The notes: generated by a model not told the origin, from the sequence alone. DNA of 64,000 bases from Acetobacter oryzifermentans (GCF_001628715.1 NZ_CP011120.1:496001-560000), one strand, 5' to 3'; positions 18,461-27,795 are shown, counted from the stretch's first letter. Translations and numbers: made by a program.

Positions 18461-19381
18461 TTACACCCAGTATGCCAGCCGTGTGCGCATGCGGGCGAAC
18501 AGGCAGAAGGTTGCAACAATCAGCACGGCAGACCACCCAAGGGCCGCAGGCCATACGGCGGTTTGCATGACATCCCCGGTAAAGGGCGCGCGCAAAATTT
18601 CAATTAACGGAAAGAAGGGGTCTAGCAGCAGCCAGGCTTGCCCGGTTGTCATCAACTGCGGAGACCACAAAATGGGTGTTACAAAGAACATCACCTGTGT
18701 CAGACTGGCGATAATGGGGGGCACATCCCTAAACCGCGCGCCCAGAATACCCAGCAGCAGCACGGCAAAAAAGCAGTCCACCAACCACAGGCCTGTGGCG
18801 GGCAGCAGAGTCCATGTCCATTTGGGTGCAACGTGAAACCACAAGAACACCCCGGCCACTACGGGTACGTTATGCGCAAATACCAGAATGTTGCGCACCG
18901 CCACGCGCAGCACATGCAGGGAATACGGCATGCGGGCAGCATGGATAAGCCGCGCGGCCCCTGTAAAAGTGCCGCACCCTTCCTGCATGGTGCCGCCTAC
19001 AAAGCCCCATAACACCAAGGAAAGGGTAAGGAAGGGCAGGTAGGTGTGCACATCTGTGTTGAGCAGATACGCATACAGCACGCCCATGGCCGCTACCATA
19101 ATGGCCGTGGTGGCCGTAAGCCAGAACGGCCCCAGAATGGAGCCACGATACCGCAGCCGAATATCCAGCCAAGCCAGTGTAAGCCCCAGCCGGGCATGGC
19201 GGAAGCCGCGCGCAAAATCTTGGGCGGCATGCACAAAGTAGGAAAAACCCCGTTCTGGCACCAAATGCAGCACGGGTTGGCCCTCTGGCTGGGGGGCGTG
19301 CTGCGGCGCAGCCGAAAGAGGGGGCTGTTTTTTTGCGGCGCGTTCTTCCTGCGTATCCGGCAAGGTGGGCGTGCTGTTCAT
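18461..19381 (-). CDS. Polysaccharide-export ABC transporter permease (KpsM/Wzm type)
   Basis: A 306-residue ABC-2-type membrane protein with a hydrophilic N-terminal part of about 70 residues and six hydrophobic segments. The segment DIRLRYRGSILGPFWLT is the amphipathic interface helix typical of KpsM/Wzm permeases, and VTPILWSPQ is the conserved extracytoplasmic element. I start at ATG 19381 (MNSTPTLPDT); the longer frame to 19534 adds residues unlike the family and would crowd the prs promoter. Immediately followed by its ATPase, it forms a two-gene exporter. Cargo unknown. Confidence 0.88.
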   Translation of the reverse strand: MNSTPTLPDTQEERAAKKQPPLSAAPQHAPQPEGQPVLHLVPERGFSYFVHAAQDFARGFRHARLGLTLAWLDIRLRYRGSILGPFWLTATTAIMVAAMGVLYAYLLNTDVHTYLPFLTLSLVLWGFVGGTMQEGCGTFTGAARLIHAARMPYSLHVLRVAVRNILVFAHNVPVVAGVFLWFHVAPKWTWTLLPATGLWLVDCFFAVLLLGILGARFRDVPPIIASLTQVMFFVTPILWSPQLMTTGQAWLLLDPFFPLIEILRAPFTGDVMQTAVWPAALGWSAVLIVATFCLFARMRTRLAYWV

Positions 19382-19614
19382 GGTGTTTAACGCGATAGAG
19401 AACCCAGCCTGTTTGTGCAAGGTTGGCTTGCTTTTTATGCTGCCATTATGGCCTGCCATATAAGCCCGTGCAGCACTAGGGGAGCGCGCCATTTGCGCAA
19501 CGATTGGCAGGAAAACACTCCGCAGAGATGACAACAGGCCCCGTGGTTGCTACACCCGGCCCGCCGGAGAGCCCTTTTTTCGTTCCACACCTAAGGCCGG
19601 GAACCGTCCTTGTC

Positions 19615-20547
19615 ATGAAAATCGTCGCCTGTAACAGCAACCTCCCACTTGCCGAAGCCGTTGCCGCGGAGCTGAACCTCCCCCTCTGCAACGCCACCGT
19701 GCGCCGCTTTGCGGACATGGAGGTGTTTGTAGAAATCCACGAAAATGTACGTGGTGAGGACGTGTTCGTTATCCAGAGCACCTGCACCCCCACAAATGAT
19801 AACCTGATGGAACTGCTGATTATGCTGGATGCGCTGCGCCGTGGTTCGGCCAAGCGTATTACCGCTGTCATGCCCTATTTTGGTTATGCCCGGCAGGATC
19901 GTAAATCCGGCCCGCGCACGCCTATCAGCGCCAAGCTGGTGGCGAATCTGCTGGTGGAAGCCGGTGCCAGCCGTGTGCTGACACTGGATCTGCACGCCAT
20001 GCAAATTCAGGGTTTCTTTGATATTCCGGTGGATAATCTGTACGCAGCCCCGCTGTTTGTGCGCGACATTCGCTCCCACTATGGGGACCGCGATCTGATG
20101 ATTGTCTCCCCCGATGTGGGGGGCGTGGTGCGTGCCCGCCAGTTGGCCCAGCGCCTGAACACGGATCTGGCCATTATTGACAAGCGGCGTGAACGCGCAG
20201 GCGTTTCCGAAGTGATGAACGTAATTGGGGACGTGCGTGGCCGCCATTGCCTGCTGGTGGACGATATTGTGGATAGCGGTGGCTCATTGTGCAACGCAGC
20301 CCGTGCCATTGCCAACCAAGGCGCCGCATCTGTGGGCGCATACGTCACCCACGGTGTGCTGACAGGGCAGGCCGTGGAACGCGTTGCCGATTCGCCTATC
20401 GAAATGCTGACGCTAACAGACAGCATTCGCGCTACGGAGCAGGTTATGGCTGCACGCAATATTCGCCAGATCACCATTTCTGGTCTGTTGGCGCGCGCCA
20501 TTCATGCTGTGGCGGATGAAAGCTCCGTTTCCTCCCTGTTCGATTGA
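19615..20547 (+). CDS. prs: Ribose-phosphate pyrophosphokinase
   Basis: A 310-residue PRPP synthetase making phosphoribosyl pyrophosphate from ribose 5-phosphate and ATP for nucleotide, histidine and tryptophan synthesis. The N-terminus [20 protein letters not shown] is the expected start; the frame is open to 19504 but the added residues are not family-like. [11 protein letters not shown] is the ATP-binding region, [20 protein letters not shown] the metal/ATP motif, and [16 protein letters not shown] the PRPP loop. It is divergent from the KpsM-like gene and followed after 11 bases by the phosphatase gene. Confidence 0.97.
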   Translation: MKIVACNSNLPLAEAVAAELNLPLCNATVRRFADMEVFVEIHENVRGEDVFVIQSTCTPTNDNLMELLIMLDALRRGSAKRITAVMPYFGYARQDRKSGPRTPISAKLVANLLVEAGASRVLTLDLHAMQIQGFFDIPVDNLYAAPLFVRDIRSHYGDRDLMIVSPDVGGVVRARQLAQRLNTDLAIIDKRRERAGVSEVMNVIGDVRGRHCLLVDDIVDSGGSLCNAARAIANQGAASVGAYVTHGVLTGQAVERVADSPIEMLTLTDSIRATEQVMAARNIRQITISGLLARAIHAVADESSVSSLFD

Positions 20548-20558
20548 TCCGAGGCCCC

Positions 20559-21161
20559 ATGAGCACGCTTCTCCCCCGCCCATACTGGTATTTGCGCCAC
20601 GGCCAGACAGACTGGAACCGGGCTGGCCTTTCTCAGGGGCGCACGGATGTGCCCTTGAATGAAACCGGCATTGACCAAGCTGTGGCGGCGGGAAAGCTGC
20701 TTGAGGTTGCCTTGCGTGCAGCAGGGCAAAATGGGGTTACGCGCATTGTGTGCTCTCCGCTGGAGCGTGCTTTGCGTACAGCTACGATTGTGCGAGATGC
20801 CCTTATTACCCACGGCCTGCCTGCTTTGCCGCTGGATGTGGATGCGGGGCTGGAGGAAGTCTGCTTTGGTGAGCAGGAAGGCCAGCCGATTGGGGATTGG
20901 TATGATAGCTGGATTGCCGGTGAATACACGCCACCGGGGGCAGAAACATTTGCTGCCCTAAAACAACGTGCCGCAGATGCTGTAAACCGCGCCACACAGG
21001 CCCCCGGTCGGCCCCTGATTGTGGCACATGGGGCGCTGTTTCGTGCTTTGCGTGCGGCCATGTTTCTGCCCGCCAATGTGCGCCTGCCCAACGCTATTCC
21101 GCTTAGCTTGGAGCCAGAAGCAGAGAACCGTTGGAAGTTGCAGGAGCTGGCAGACGCGTAA
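20559..21161 (+). CDS. Histidine phosphatase family protein
   Basis: A 200-residue phosphoglycerate-mutase-like phosphatase. The catalytic motif is YLRHGQTDWNRAGLSQGR near residue 10-27, with the second arginine and glutamate in VCSPLERALRTA and LEEVCFGEQEG, and the second histidine in IVAHGALFRALR. The start is ATG at 20559, eight bases after a GAGG; a TTG overlapping the prs stop at 20544 is possible but less convincing. The position just after prs suggests cotranscription. Members of this family act on sugar phosphates, nucleotides or cobalamin precursors; the substrate here is unknown. Confidence 0.88.
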   Translation: MSTLLPRPYWYLRHGQTDWNRAGLSQGRTDVPLNETGIDQAVAAGKLLEVALRAAGQNGVTRIVCSPLERALRTATIVRDALITHGLPALPLDVDAGLEEVCFGEQEGQPIGDWYDSWIAGEYTPPGAETFAALKQRAADAVNRATQAPGRPLIVAHGALFRALRAAMFLPANVRLPNAIPLSLEPEAENRWKLQELADA

Positions 21162-21164
21162 GCG

Positions 21165-22613
21165 TTAGTTCCGGATTTTGTAGAGTTCAAACGAAAGATC
21201 AGACGCGTCTATTTTGTGGCGTGTCTTTTTATGTACTGTGCGCACGGCATACACCTGCTGATAATGGCTTTGTAAAACAGCGCATACAGGCTGTTCTATG
21301 GCGCCAGTCTGGCACCCGGCATAAGGCAGCATAACAAAAGCAGGGCGCTGTGCCAGATCATCCAGATAATGCTGTGTGGTCTGTTTTTTAAAAATGATGT
21401 CTATGTGATCCCGAAACAGGTAACGGTCTGCGCTTATCAGGTTTGCCATGTAATAATGGGCGTGATGGGCACGAATATTCAGTACCTTTTGCCCGGCAGC
21501 CATATTGGCAACTTTGGCGTAATCTATTTTTTCTAAATTTTGGTGCAGCGTCAGGTTTACCTGTATTTCCTGCCCGCCGGAAAAAAGCGTAAGTGCACAG
21601 GCGGGTGCCAGTGCACCTATTGGCAAGGCCTCTTTCTGTTGTGCCAATAGCACCAGCATGATGCTAACAGGCGCAAACCACAGCCCGGAATAATGGCTGA
21701 ACGGATGCCCGGAAAGAAGGGCCGCAGGCACAGAAGATACAAACCACAGCGTAAGCAGCGTGGTATCTGGTGTAGGGGCTGTTTTAAGGATAGATTTCTG
21801 CCCGAACCATTTGATGAGAATGGGCGAAAAAACAGCCAGATAAGCTGCAAGCAGCAGAACAGCCTTGATGCGTTTTGAAAGCTTGGCGCTGTAAGAATGT
21901 AAAAAAGTATGTTGCAGGGTAAAGTAATCTGCCAGCGCATGGTGCCCCTGCACCAGATAAGGCGAGAATAAAACCACCAATCCACCGCATGTGCCAAGGG
22001 CGAACAAAACCACGTTGAAAAGAGGGCGTGTGTTTGTCAGCAACAGGAAGCACACAGGCAAAAACAGGCAAATGCCTTCCAGATAGTTGATGTTAACCGT
22101 AAGGCCAAACGTAGCCCCAGCAGCCATAAGCAGCAGGGCGCGGTTTGTCTGCTGTGTGGTTGCAAATGTGCCTTTGCGGGTAAGCCAGATAACAGCCAGT
22201 TCTGTTGTTATCAGAAGTGTTTCTGTGTTTCCGGCCAGCAGTTCAAACGGCGCACCCAGCAACACCAGCGCAGCAAAAACCCATAACCAGCGTGTGTGCC
22301 AGATACTGCGTGCCATAGCAGCAAATGCGGCAAGGGAAAGGAGAGCCAGAACCGTAAATTTGCCAACAGGCAACGGGGCAGTAAGTGCATCCCACACGCC
22401 GTAAAGCACATAAACGCCTACAGGTTTGTGATCGAACACATATTGGTACGGTAGCATATGCTCTTGCAGCATGCCGCGGCCAATAAGTGCGTAAAATGTT
22501 GTATCAGCCGTGGAAAAAGGCAGTATCAGATAAGAAAAAATATAAAAAATACTGCATAAAGAAATAATAAAAACGAATATCTTATTTCTTAAAATATTTT
22601 GTAGCTCAGACAT
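21165..22613 (-). CDS. GT-C-like integral membrane glycosyltransferase (ArnT-like)
   Basis: A 482-residue membrane protein with about ten hydrophobic segments. The first periplasmic loop contains FSTADTTFYALIGRGMLQEH followed by a PYQYVFDHKPVGVY element. An acidic residue after the first membrane helix and a D-H-K-P motif are typical of the ArnT/PMT-like polyprenyl-phosphate-sugar transferases. The C-terminal about 130 residues form a soluble extracytoplasmic part. The likely role is transfer of a sugar from a lipid carrier to an envelope acceptor, but no neighbouring gene identifies it. A GGAGAAGG precedes the ATG closely. It converges with the phosphatase gene with only three bases between stops. 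Confidence 0.72.
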   Translation of the reverse strand: MSELQNILRNKIFVFIISLCSIFYIFSYLILPFSTADTTFYALIGRGMLQEHMLPYQYVFDHKPVGVYVLYGVWDALTAPLPVGKFTVLALLSLAAFAAMARSIWHTRWLWVFAALVLLGAPFELLAGNTETLLITTELAVIWLTRKGTFATTQQTNRALLLMAAGATFGLTVNINYLEGICLFLPVCFLLLTNTRPLFNVVLFALGTCGGLVVLFSPYLVQGHHALADYFTLQHTFLHSYSAKLSKRIKAVLLLAAYLAVFSPILIKWFGQKSILKTAPTPDTTLLTLWFVSSVPAALLSGHPFSHYSGLWFAPVSIMLVLLAQQKEALPIGALAPACALTLFSGGQEIQVNLTLHQNLEKIDYAKVANMAAGQKVLNIRAHHAHYYMANLISADRYLFRDHIDIIFKKQTTQHYLDDLAQRPAFVMLPYAGCQTGAIEQPVCAVLQSHYQQVYAVRTVHKKTRHKIDASDLSFELYKIRN

Positions 22614-22755
22614 TATCCTTCTCCTGCTTGAAGGTCTGGATATTCATGCAGGGAAAAGGAAGTAAAGGGTAAATAAGTTAAATAATTTTCTAAAAAGCAT
22701 GGCAGAACAGCCAGTTGGCGTTTCCGCCATGCTTATTTTATCGGTGTTGAATACA

Positions 22756-23175
22756 TCATACGGCAGACGTGTGTTCCTGCGGGGAAATGCGGCTTCTTTG
22801 CGGGAACAGGGCCGGATCATGCAGGGCACGCAGGCGCACGCAACGGGGCAGAAGCCTGCGGATAATGTGCATGGTTGCGGTATCGGAAAGCCCTGTCTGT
22901 TCAGAAAACCAGTCCAGTTCTTCCTGTAGGAAAAAGCCGCGCACTTCTGCCTCAGATGCTGGTGGGCTGTGGGGGGCGGTCTGCCAACGGCGGATGGTGG
23001 AAAGCATGCCCATGGCTTCTGCCCGCTGTTCCAGCTTGCTGGGCTGATCCGGCGTGGGAACAGGGCCAAGAACTTCGTTTAAAGCGCTTAACAGGCCGGA
23101 TTTGTTAAACCACGCGGCTGTTACAAAATCTCCCACGCTCGAAATGGCGTTGGAGACGGAGTTCAGGAATGTCAT
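22756..23175 (-). CDS. Conserved hypothetical protein
   Basis: A 139-residue protein starting MTFLNSVSNAISSVGDFVTA, with GLLSALNEVLGPVPT after it. The N-terminal third is weakly reminiscent of the YidB/DUF937 type, but I would not assign it. The middle holds a helical segment beginning EAEVRGFFLQEELDWFSEQTG and the C-terminus is basic. No signal peptide or membrane segment is seen. The start is supported by GGGAGG about seven bases upstream of the ATG. It is a real gene by ribosome-binding site and coding character; its function is unknown. Confidence 0.65.
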   Translation of the reverse strand: MTFLNSVSNAISSVGDFVTAAWFNKSGLLSALNEVLGPVPTPDQPSKLEQRAEAMGMLSTIRRWQTAPHSPPASEAEVRGFFLQEELDWFSEQTGLSDTATMHIIRRLLPRCVRLRALHDPALFPQRSRISPQEHTSAV

Positions 23176-23256
23176 GAAAACCTCCCGTATTTACAAAAGG
23201 GGTGCATACTGCCAACGGCGCGCAGGTTGAGAGAGTTTCCATGTGCTGAAAAAATA

Positions 23257-23286
23257 AAAACCGCCCCTGAACCAAGGGCGGTTTTT
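23257..23286 (-). terminator. Terminator of the DUF2501-like gene
   Basis: AAAACCGCCC at 23257-23266 pairs with GGGCGGTTTT at 23276-23285. On the minus strand the stem is followed by a long U-rich tract, so it ends the leftward gene that stops at 23371. Confidence 0.85.
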
Positions 23287-23370
23287 TACAAACAGAGCAT
23301 CTGCCACAGCCAGCGGCCTTAAGCTATGTGGTGCGGCAATGCCGGGCGGGAGTAACCGCCTTTTTCTGTA

Positions 23371-23799
23371 TTAGTCCTGCAATGGCAACATAAAGGTGCC
23401 ATCATCCAGCTGGATACCACGCTGGGCGGCGTGGGCGCAGGTTGCGGTGCGGATGTCTTTGTCATCCACCGTGTTCAGGTCAATCATCTGGCCGGGGCCA
23501 ACCATCAGCTGCCCTGCACCACCAGCGGGGTATGCGGCATCGTTTTTCACATCGCTGCGTTTTGCAAGGGAGCGGCCAAGAGAGCGCACCGTTGTATCAT
23601 CATCAATGTTGTGGGCGTAACAGTAGTACATCAGCCCGGCAATATTGCCGACAGATGCGTTATCTACCGTGGGGCCGGGGCCAACTGGTGCTTCTGGCAC
23701 AGAAGCCACGCCAACATTGGCAGCATGGGCAGGTGCAACCCCGGCAGCCAAAGCCAGGCCACATACGGCAGCAAGGGCCGCTTTGCGCAGTGTGTTCAT
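23371..23799 (-). CDS. Exported DUF2501 (YjjA)-like protein
   Basis: A 142-residue periplasmic protein with a clear signal peptide (MNTLRKAALAAVCGLALAAG, cleavage after AHA near residue 26). The mature part has NIAGLMYYCYAHNI, a YPAGGAGQL element and two cysteines (one in YYCYAH, one in TATCAHAA) that could form a disulfide. This layout resembles the DUF2501/YjjA family (GNxAGxLxYC...). The start is fixed by AAAGGAGG eight bases before the ATG at 23799; the longer frame to 23865 has no such site. The function is unknown. It is ended by the strong terminator at 23257-23286. Confidence 0.75.
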   Translation of the reverse strand: MNTLRKAALAAVCGLALAAGVAPAHAANVGVASVPEAPVGPGPTVDNASVGNIAGLMYYCYAHNIDDDTTVRSLGRSLAKRSDVKNDAAYPAGGAGQLMVGPGQMIDLNTVDDKDIRTATCAHAAQRGIQLDDGTFMLPLQD

Positions 23800-24218
23800 G
23801 GGTGAACCTCCTTTGTGAACAAGTTTGATGGGGCTCACTATCGAACCGGCCCGGATATGCGGCAAGAGCCTTGGTTGCCGGTCTGTTATGCAGAAAATAT
23901 TGGTTTGTTATCAAAAATCCTGCATGATTTGTGAAGTTTCGTGATCTAATCGGACAATAATAGTCCACATTATCACATGGATGTGAGTGTATGGATGCTA
24001 TGCCTGTATTGGCAGGGGTGCGCACGGTTATTCAGGCTTCTTATACGAATACTCTATAATGATCTTTCTGTATTTTTCTTACACCTGCGCAATCTTGCCT
24101 ACTGGCATGTGTGTGCTGGGCTTCCTATATCCAAGATCGAATACATACTGAACGTACACGCTGTTTGCCGCTGTGCGGGCCAGATGGCGTAAAGATGTAA
24201 AGCAGGGAGCCGATTTGA
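23800..24218. promoter_or_regulatory. 419-base divergent intergenic region with a nested dyad
   Basis: No credible gene; it separates two divergent genes and must hold both promoters. A nested, slightly offset inverted repeat lies at 23941-23976: outer arms GTGAT (23941-23945) and ATCAC (23972-23976), inner arms GGAC (23952-23955) and GTCC (23963-23966), AT-rich between. It may be an operator, but no family can be named. Confidence 0.4.
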
Positions 24219-24755
24219 ATGTCTGATCTGATTGTTCTGGGTTTTGACCACGTTGATGATGCCACCAAGGTGCTGACAGAATGCCGCGCCTTGCAGAAGG
24301 AATACCTGCTGGATCTGGAAGATGCCGTAGTTGTTACGCGGGATGCACAGGGTAAGGTACACCTGCACCAGAGCGTAAACCTTGAAAAAGCTGGGGCTTC
24401 CTGGGGTCTGCTTTCTGGTGGTTTCTGGGGGGCGCTGGTGGGCCTTTTGTGCCTGAACCCGCTGGCTGGCTTCCTGATCGGGAGTGCCGTAGGGGCCGGT
24501 GCTGGCGCGTTGTCTGGCAAGTTCTCTGATTACGGGATTGATGATGGCTTCATCAAACAGTTAAGCGATACCATCCCACCCAACACCTCTGCTCTGTTTA
24601 TTCTGGTGCGTAAGTCTCAGCCGGAAAAGGTTCTGGCCGATCTCAGCCAGTTCAAGGGCCATGCCCGTATCCTGCAAACCTCTCTTTCCCCAGAAGCAGA
24701 AGAAAAACTCAAGGCTGCCTTGGGTCAGGTTGCTGCGGCGCAAGCCAAGGCCTGA
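24219..24755 (+). CDS. DUF1269-family membrane-associated protein
   Basis: A 178-residue protein of the DUF1269 family. The N-terminal half (MSDLIVLGFDHVDDATKVLT) is a ferredoxin-like alpha/beta region including DLEDAVVVTRDAQGKVHLHQ, the most conserved part. A glycine-rich hydrophobic hairpin of two membrane segments follows (about 62-100) with GAGAGALSGKFSDYGID. The C-terminal half repeats the alpha/beta theme (SALFILVRKS...). The family resembles glycine-zipper membrane proteins and has no established activity. A GGGAG lies about eight bases upstream of the ATG, and the gene ends at a strong terminator. Confidence 0.88.
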   Translation: MSDLIVLGFDHVDDATKVLTECRALQKEYLLDLEDAVVVTRDAQGKVHLHQSVNLEKAGASWGLLSGGFWGALVGLLCLNPLAGFLIGSAVGAGAGALSGKFSDYGIDDGFIKQLSDTIPPNTSALFILVRKSQPEKVLADLSQFKGHARILQTSLSPEAEEKLKAALGQVAAAQAKA

Positions 24756-24796
24756 GCCATCTTTTAGGTATCAGCCTGCACTGTGTGCATAAAAAA

Positions 24797-24829
24797 CCCC
24801 CGGTGGCAGAAGCACACCGGGGGTTTTTT
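24797..24829. terminator. Bidirectional terminator after the DUF1269 gene
   Basis: CCCCCGGTG at 24797-24805 pairs with CACCGGGGG at 24815-24823, preceded by A6 and followed by T6. It serves both the DUF1269 gene and the convergent membrane-protein gene. Confidence 0.9.
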
Positions 24830-24858
24830 AGTATTTTAACGCACAGAACGAAAAAAGT

Positions 24859-25371
24859 TCACAGCCGTTTGCCCATTTCTTGCCGTAGGGTGTTGCAGCG
24901 CTGGGTATATTTTGCGGCCCGTGTGGCGGTAATCCAGTTGATAATAAATGCCGCTGCCAATGAGAGGAACGAGGCCGCAGTGAGCAACTGGCCTGTCAGA
25001 TAGATTTTCTCATCATAATGCAGGGCGGAATACCACAGCAAAATCAGGCTCAGCACAGCACCAATAAAGCCAGAAGCACCCGTAAGCCGCATAAGGGAAT
25101 CTTCCACCAGTTCAAAGGCGGCGGTCTCACGCCATAGGTCAAACAGGCGGCGGTCAATGTCTCCCACGTTTTCGGCGTGGTCTGCCTTTTCGGCTTCTGT
25201 GCGCTTGTGGGGGTTTTTGCGGTGGATCTCCAGCTCCTGCCGGGCCTTGGCAAAAACCTTTCGCCGTTCCTGAATGGCGGGCAGGCTGATATCCACAAAA
25301 CTTAAAATGGCAACATTCAACCCGGCGGAAAGCTGAACAATGGCCTGAAAGTTGCCCCATGTCATATCCAT
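24859..25371 (-). CDS. Conserved membrane protein of unknown function
   Basis: A 170-residue protein beginning MDMTWGNFQAIVQLSAGLNV. A first hydrophobic segment covers about residues 8-30. A charged cytoplasmic helix (about 35-75, rich in K, E and R) follows, then two membrane segments (about 100-120 and 128-150) and a basic C-terminus. I do not recognise the family. The ATG at 25371 is chosen because GGAGG lies about ten bases upstream and the hydrophobic segment follows directly; the frame stays open to 25428. It is the gene after the TonB receptor in the same direction, but a strong GC hairpin lies between them. Confidence 0.65.
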   Translation of the reverse strand: MDMTWGNFQAIVQLSAGLNVAILSFVDISLPAIQERRKVFAKARQELEIHRKNPHKRTEAEKADHAENVGDIDRRLFDLWRETAAFELVEDSLMRLTGASGFIGAVLSLILLWYSALHYDEKIYLTGQLLTAASFLSLAAAFIINWITATRAAKYTQRCNTLRQEMGKRL

Positions 25372-25461
25372 TGGTCTGGCTCCTCCACGGGCTGGATATC
25401 CTCGTATTGGAGCCGTTTTCTGGGGCAAAATGCTGGTAAAATCAATCCACGCCAGTGTGGG

Positions 25462-25490
25462 GGCTGTGGCGCGTGGGCAGCGCCACAGCC
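25462..25490 (-). terminator. Strong GC hairpin after the TonB receptor gene
   Basis: GGCTGTGGCG at 25462-25471 pairs perfectly with CGCCACAGCC at 25481-25490 around a 9-base loop, 11 bases after the receptor stop. No U-tract follows on the minus strand, so termination is likely but not certain. Confidence 0.5.
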
Positions 25491-25500
25491 GGTAACGCGG

Positions 25501-27747
25501 TTAAAAACCTTGGGAAATCCCGCCCAGAATGGTGCGGCGCAGCCCATATTGCGGGGCCCCCACGCCAATGCCGGAGCCATCGCGCAGCTTGTAGGTGTGA
25601 TCCCCCAGATTGATCACATCTATGCGGAACTGCGTATCCCCCGGCCATGCGCTGCCGAATGTATGGTGTATGGTTTCCACGGCAGAGAAGTTAACGGTGG
25701 CGTAGGGTGTAAGGGCCACCCCGTTGGGCACAAGGCCATCGGCCCGCAGCCCGCTGCCATATACCATGGTGGCAGATAGCCGCAGCGGAAAGCGCGTTTT
25801 ATGGAAGAAGGAATAGGCCGCCCCGGCAGAGGCCGTCCAACGCTGATCGTGGTCCAGATGGACCCAGCGGTGCTGAATGTAGGCCAGATCATCCGGTTCC
25901 ATATTAAACTGTGCGCTGGTGATATCCTTACCAATGGCGCGAGACCACGCAAAGTTGCCATAGAGTGAAAGCGGGCCATGATCGTAAGAGGTGCTGACCT
26001 CATACCCATTCACCTGCCCCCGGCGATAGTTAAAGCCACTTAGGATAATTGGGGCGCCAAACTGGCCTTCATCAATCAGGTTATGAGCCAGCTTGTAATA
26101 GGCATCGAACGAGACACGCCAGCCCGGCAGAATGGTTTGCTCAATACCGGCATCAAAGTAATGGTCGCGCTCGGCCCGCACTTTGTTGTTCTGGTAAACA
26201 GAGGGCGCGGCACTGGTGCCCGCAAATTTGTAAAGCGAGGAAGAACTTACAACTTCAAACGGCGGAGGCGTGAAGTAGCGTGAATATCCGGCATGGATCA
26301 CCCCGCCTTTCCATGGCTTCCACACAATGTTGATACGTGGGCTAAGCTGTTTTTCTGCCGTGTATTCGCTCACACCATCAAAGCGCAGGCCGTAATTGAT
26401 GGTCAGGTTGCTGAGTGGGCGCCACTCATCCTGCGCATATAGGCCGTAAACCGTACCAGTTTTACCGCTGCCATCGTAAATGCTGAGCGGGGTTGTGCCA
26501 AAGGTGGCGTTGCCATCTGCATCCTCACCATCCTGCGCAAACACGCGGGAGAGGGATTTAGAGGTATTGCGTTCCACAAAAAGCTGAAAGCCAAAGCGCA
26601 CGGTGTGATCTTTGGCAGCACGCCATGTCACATCATGCTGTGTGCCCATGGAAAAAACAGAGCGCGCGGCTTGCTGGGCAATGCCGTTATACACCAGATC
26701 CCCCAGCCAGTCGGGAGAATAGCGCAGGCTGCTATAGCGGGAGAACACAGAGCTTTGCAGGCTGAAGTCTCCCATCTCTTTCTGCAATGCCAGAATGGCA
26801 AAATCTGTAATCTGTTTTTGGTGCTCATCCAAATGCGCACTGTCCACGCTGCCGTTCAACTGCTGCGCCAGATTGCTGCCAGAGTAGGCAGGCATGGCAA
26901 ACTGGGTTTGCTGGCCGGGGTTGTTGGGCAGTTGGTATTCTGCGTTGGAAACACCGGCAATAAAGCTGATACGCGTGTTTTCATCCGCCGTGTAACGCAG
27001 GTGGCCCAAAAAGTGATATTGCTCGCTTAAATCATGAATGGCGTTGAAGGATGACGTTGTGTTTTCAATGCCCGTGCGGTCATGCACATAATCTGCCGTG
27101 GCAAAGAAATCCCACTTCCCTTTATGAAAACCATATTGCAGGGAAGGGAAAAAATAATCTCGCGCCCCGCCGTAAAGTGAGAGATTGCCGCCAGAATTGG
27201 TGGTGCCGTTCTTGGTGTTGATATCCACCACAGCCGCCTGCAAAAACCCAAACTGGCTGGGCAGCGCACCGGTGGTGAGGGACATGTTATCGGCAAAGCG
27301 CGTCATCAACGCCTGCCCGAACACACTCAGCCCCTCCGGTAATTGCACGCCATCCAAACGGAATTGCACCTCGTTATGGTCTCCACGCACATGGATCTGG
27401 CCATAACTGTCCTGCGCTACGCCGGGGGCTTGCAAAAGCACTTGGTTAAGCGGTGCGTTATCGGCCCCCGGAATGGTTTCCAGCGCCTGTCGGCTGAACT
27501 TGTGCACAGTGGCCCCGGTGGAGGGCGAAAGCTCTGAACGCATGCGGTCCAGATGCGCGGTAACAATTACCTGTTCGGCATCGTTCTTGTCATGCGCAAT
27601 TACTTTTACGCTTTGCGGTTTTGTTTCAGAGGGCTTCTGCTGCTTTGTTTCTGTTGTAGACGTTGTGGTTTCAGCCAGGGCTATGCTGCTGCCCAGAGCA
27701 GTTAAAACAGTGGAGCAGAGAAGAAGAGCGGCTGATCGAACCATCAT
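25501..27747 (-). CDS. TonB-dependent outer-membrane receptor, possibly Zur-controlled
   Basis: A 748-residue receptor: signal peptide (MMVRSAALLLCSTVLTALGS, cut near ALA-E), a short linker rich in T, K and Q, a plug domain (about 75-200, with IHVRGDHNEVQFRLDGVQLP as the plug core) and a 22-strand type beta-barrel ending in a terminal phenylalanine (GGISQGF). Such proteins import metal complexes or other nutrients using TonB energy. A near-palindromic, Zur-like site lies 49 bases upstream of the ATG, which suggests zinc-related uptake; the sequence itself does not reveal the ligand. The longer frame to 27789 would include the leader, so I use the ATG at 27747. No TonB/ExbBD genes lie here. 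Confidence 0.9.
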   Translation of the reverse strand: MMVRSAALLLCSTVLTALGSSIALAETTTSTTETKQQKPSETKPQSVKVIAHDKNDAEQVIVTAHLDRMRSELSPSTGATVHKFSRQALETIPGADNAPLNQVLLQAPGVAQDSYGQIHVRGDHNEVQFRLDGVQLPEGLSVFGQALMTRFADNMSLTTGALPSQFGFLQAAVVDINTKNGTTNSGGNLSLYGGARDYFFPSLQYGFHKGKWDFFATADYVHDRTGIENTTSSFNAIHDLSEQYHFLGHLRYTADENTRISFIAGVSNAEYQLPNNPGQQTQFAMPAYSGSNLAQQLNGSVDSAHLDEHQKQITDFAILALQKEMGDFSLQSSVFSRYSSLRYSPDWLGDLVYNGIAQQAARSVFSMGTQHDVTWRAAKDHTVRFGFQLFVERNTSKSLSRVFAQDGEDADGNATFGTTPLSIYDGSGKTGTVYGLYAQDEWRPLSNLTINYGLRFDGVSEYTAEKQLSPRINIVWKPWKGGVIHAGYSRYFTPPPFEVVSSSSLYKFAGTSAAPSVYQNNKVRAERDHYFDAGIEQTILPGWRVSFDAYYKLAHNLIDEGQFGAPIILSGFNYRRGQVNGYEVSTSYDHGPLSLYGNFAWSRAIGKDITSAQFNMEPDDLAYIQHRWVHLDHDQRWTASAGAAYSFFHKTRFPLRLSATMVYGSGLRADGLVPNGVALTPYATVNFSAVETIHHTFGSAWPGDTQFRIDVINLGDHTYKLRDGSGIGVGAPQYGLRRTILGGISQGF

Positions 27748-27795
27748 GCTGTGTGCTGCCTTGGTTGAGTGTGGCGGAGGGCGCAGCATGTATTA

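Noticed and set aside
23977..24192. Short + strand frame (71 residues) upstream of the DUF1269 gene
   Set aside because: AT-rich, cysteine-rich translation without a domain; lies in a divergent promoter region and has no convincing ribosome-binding site.
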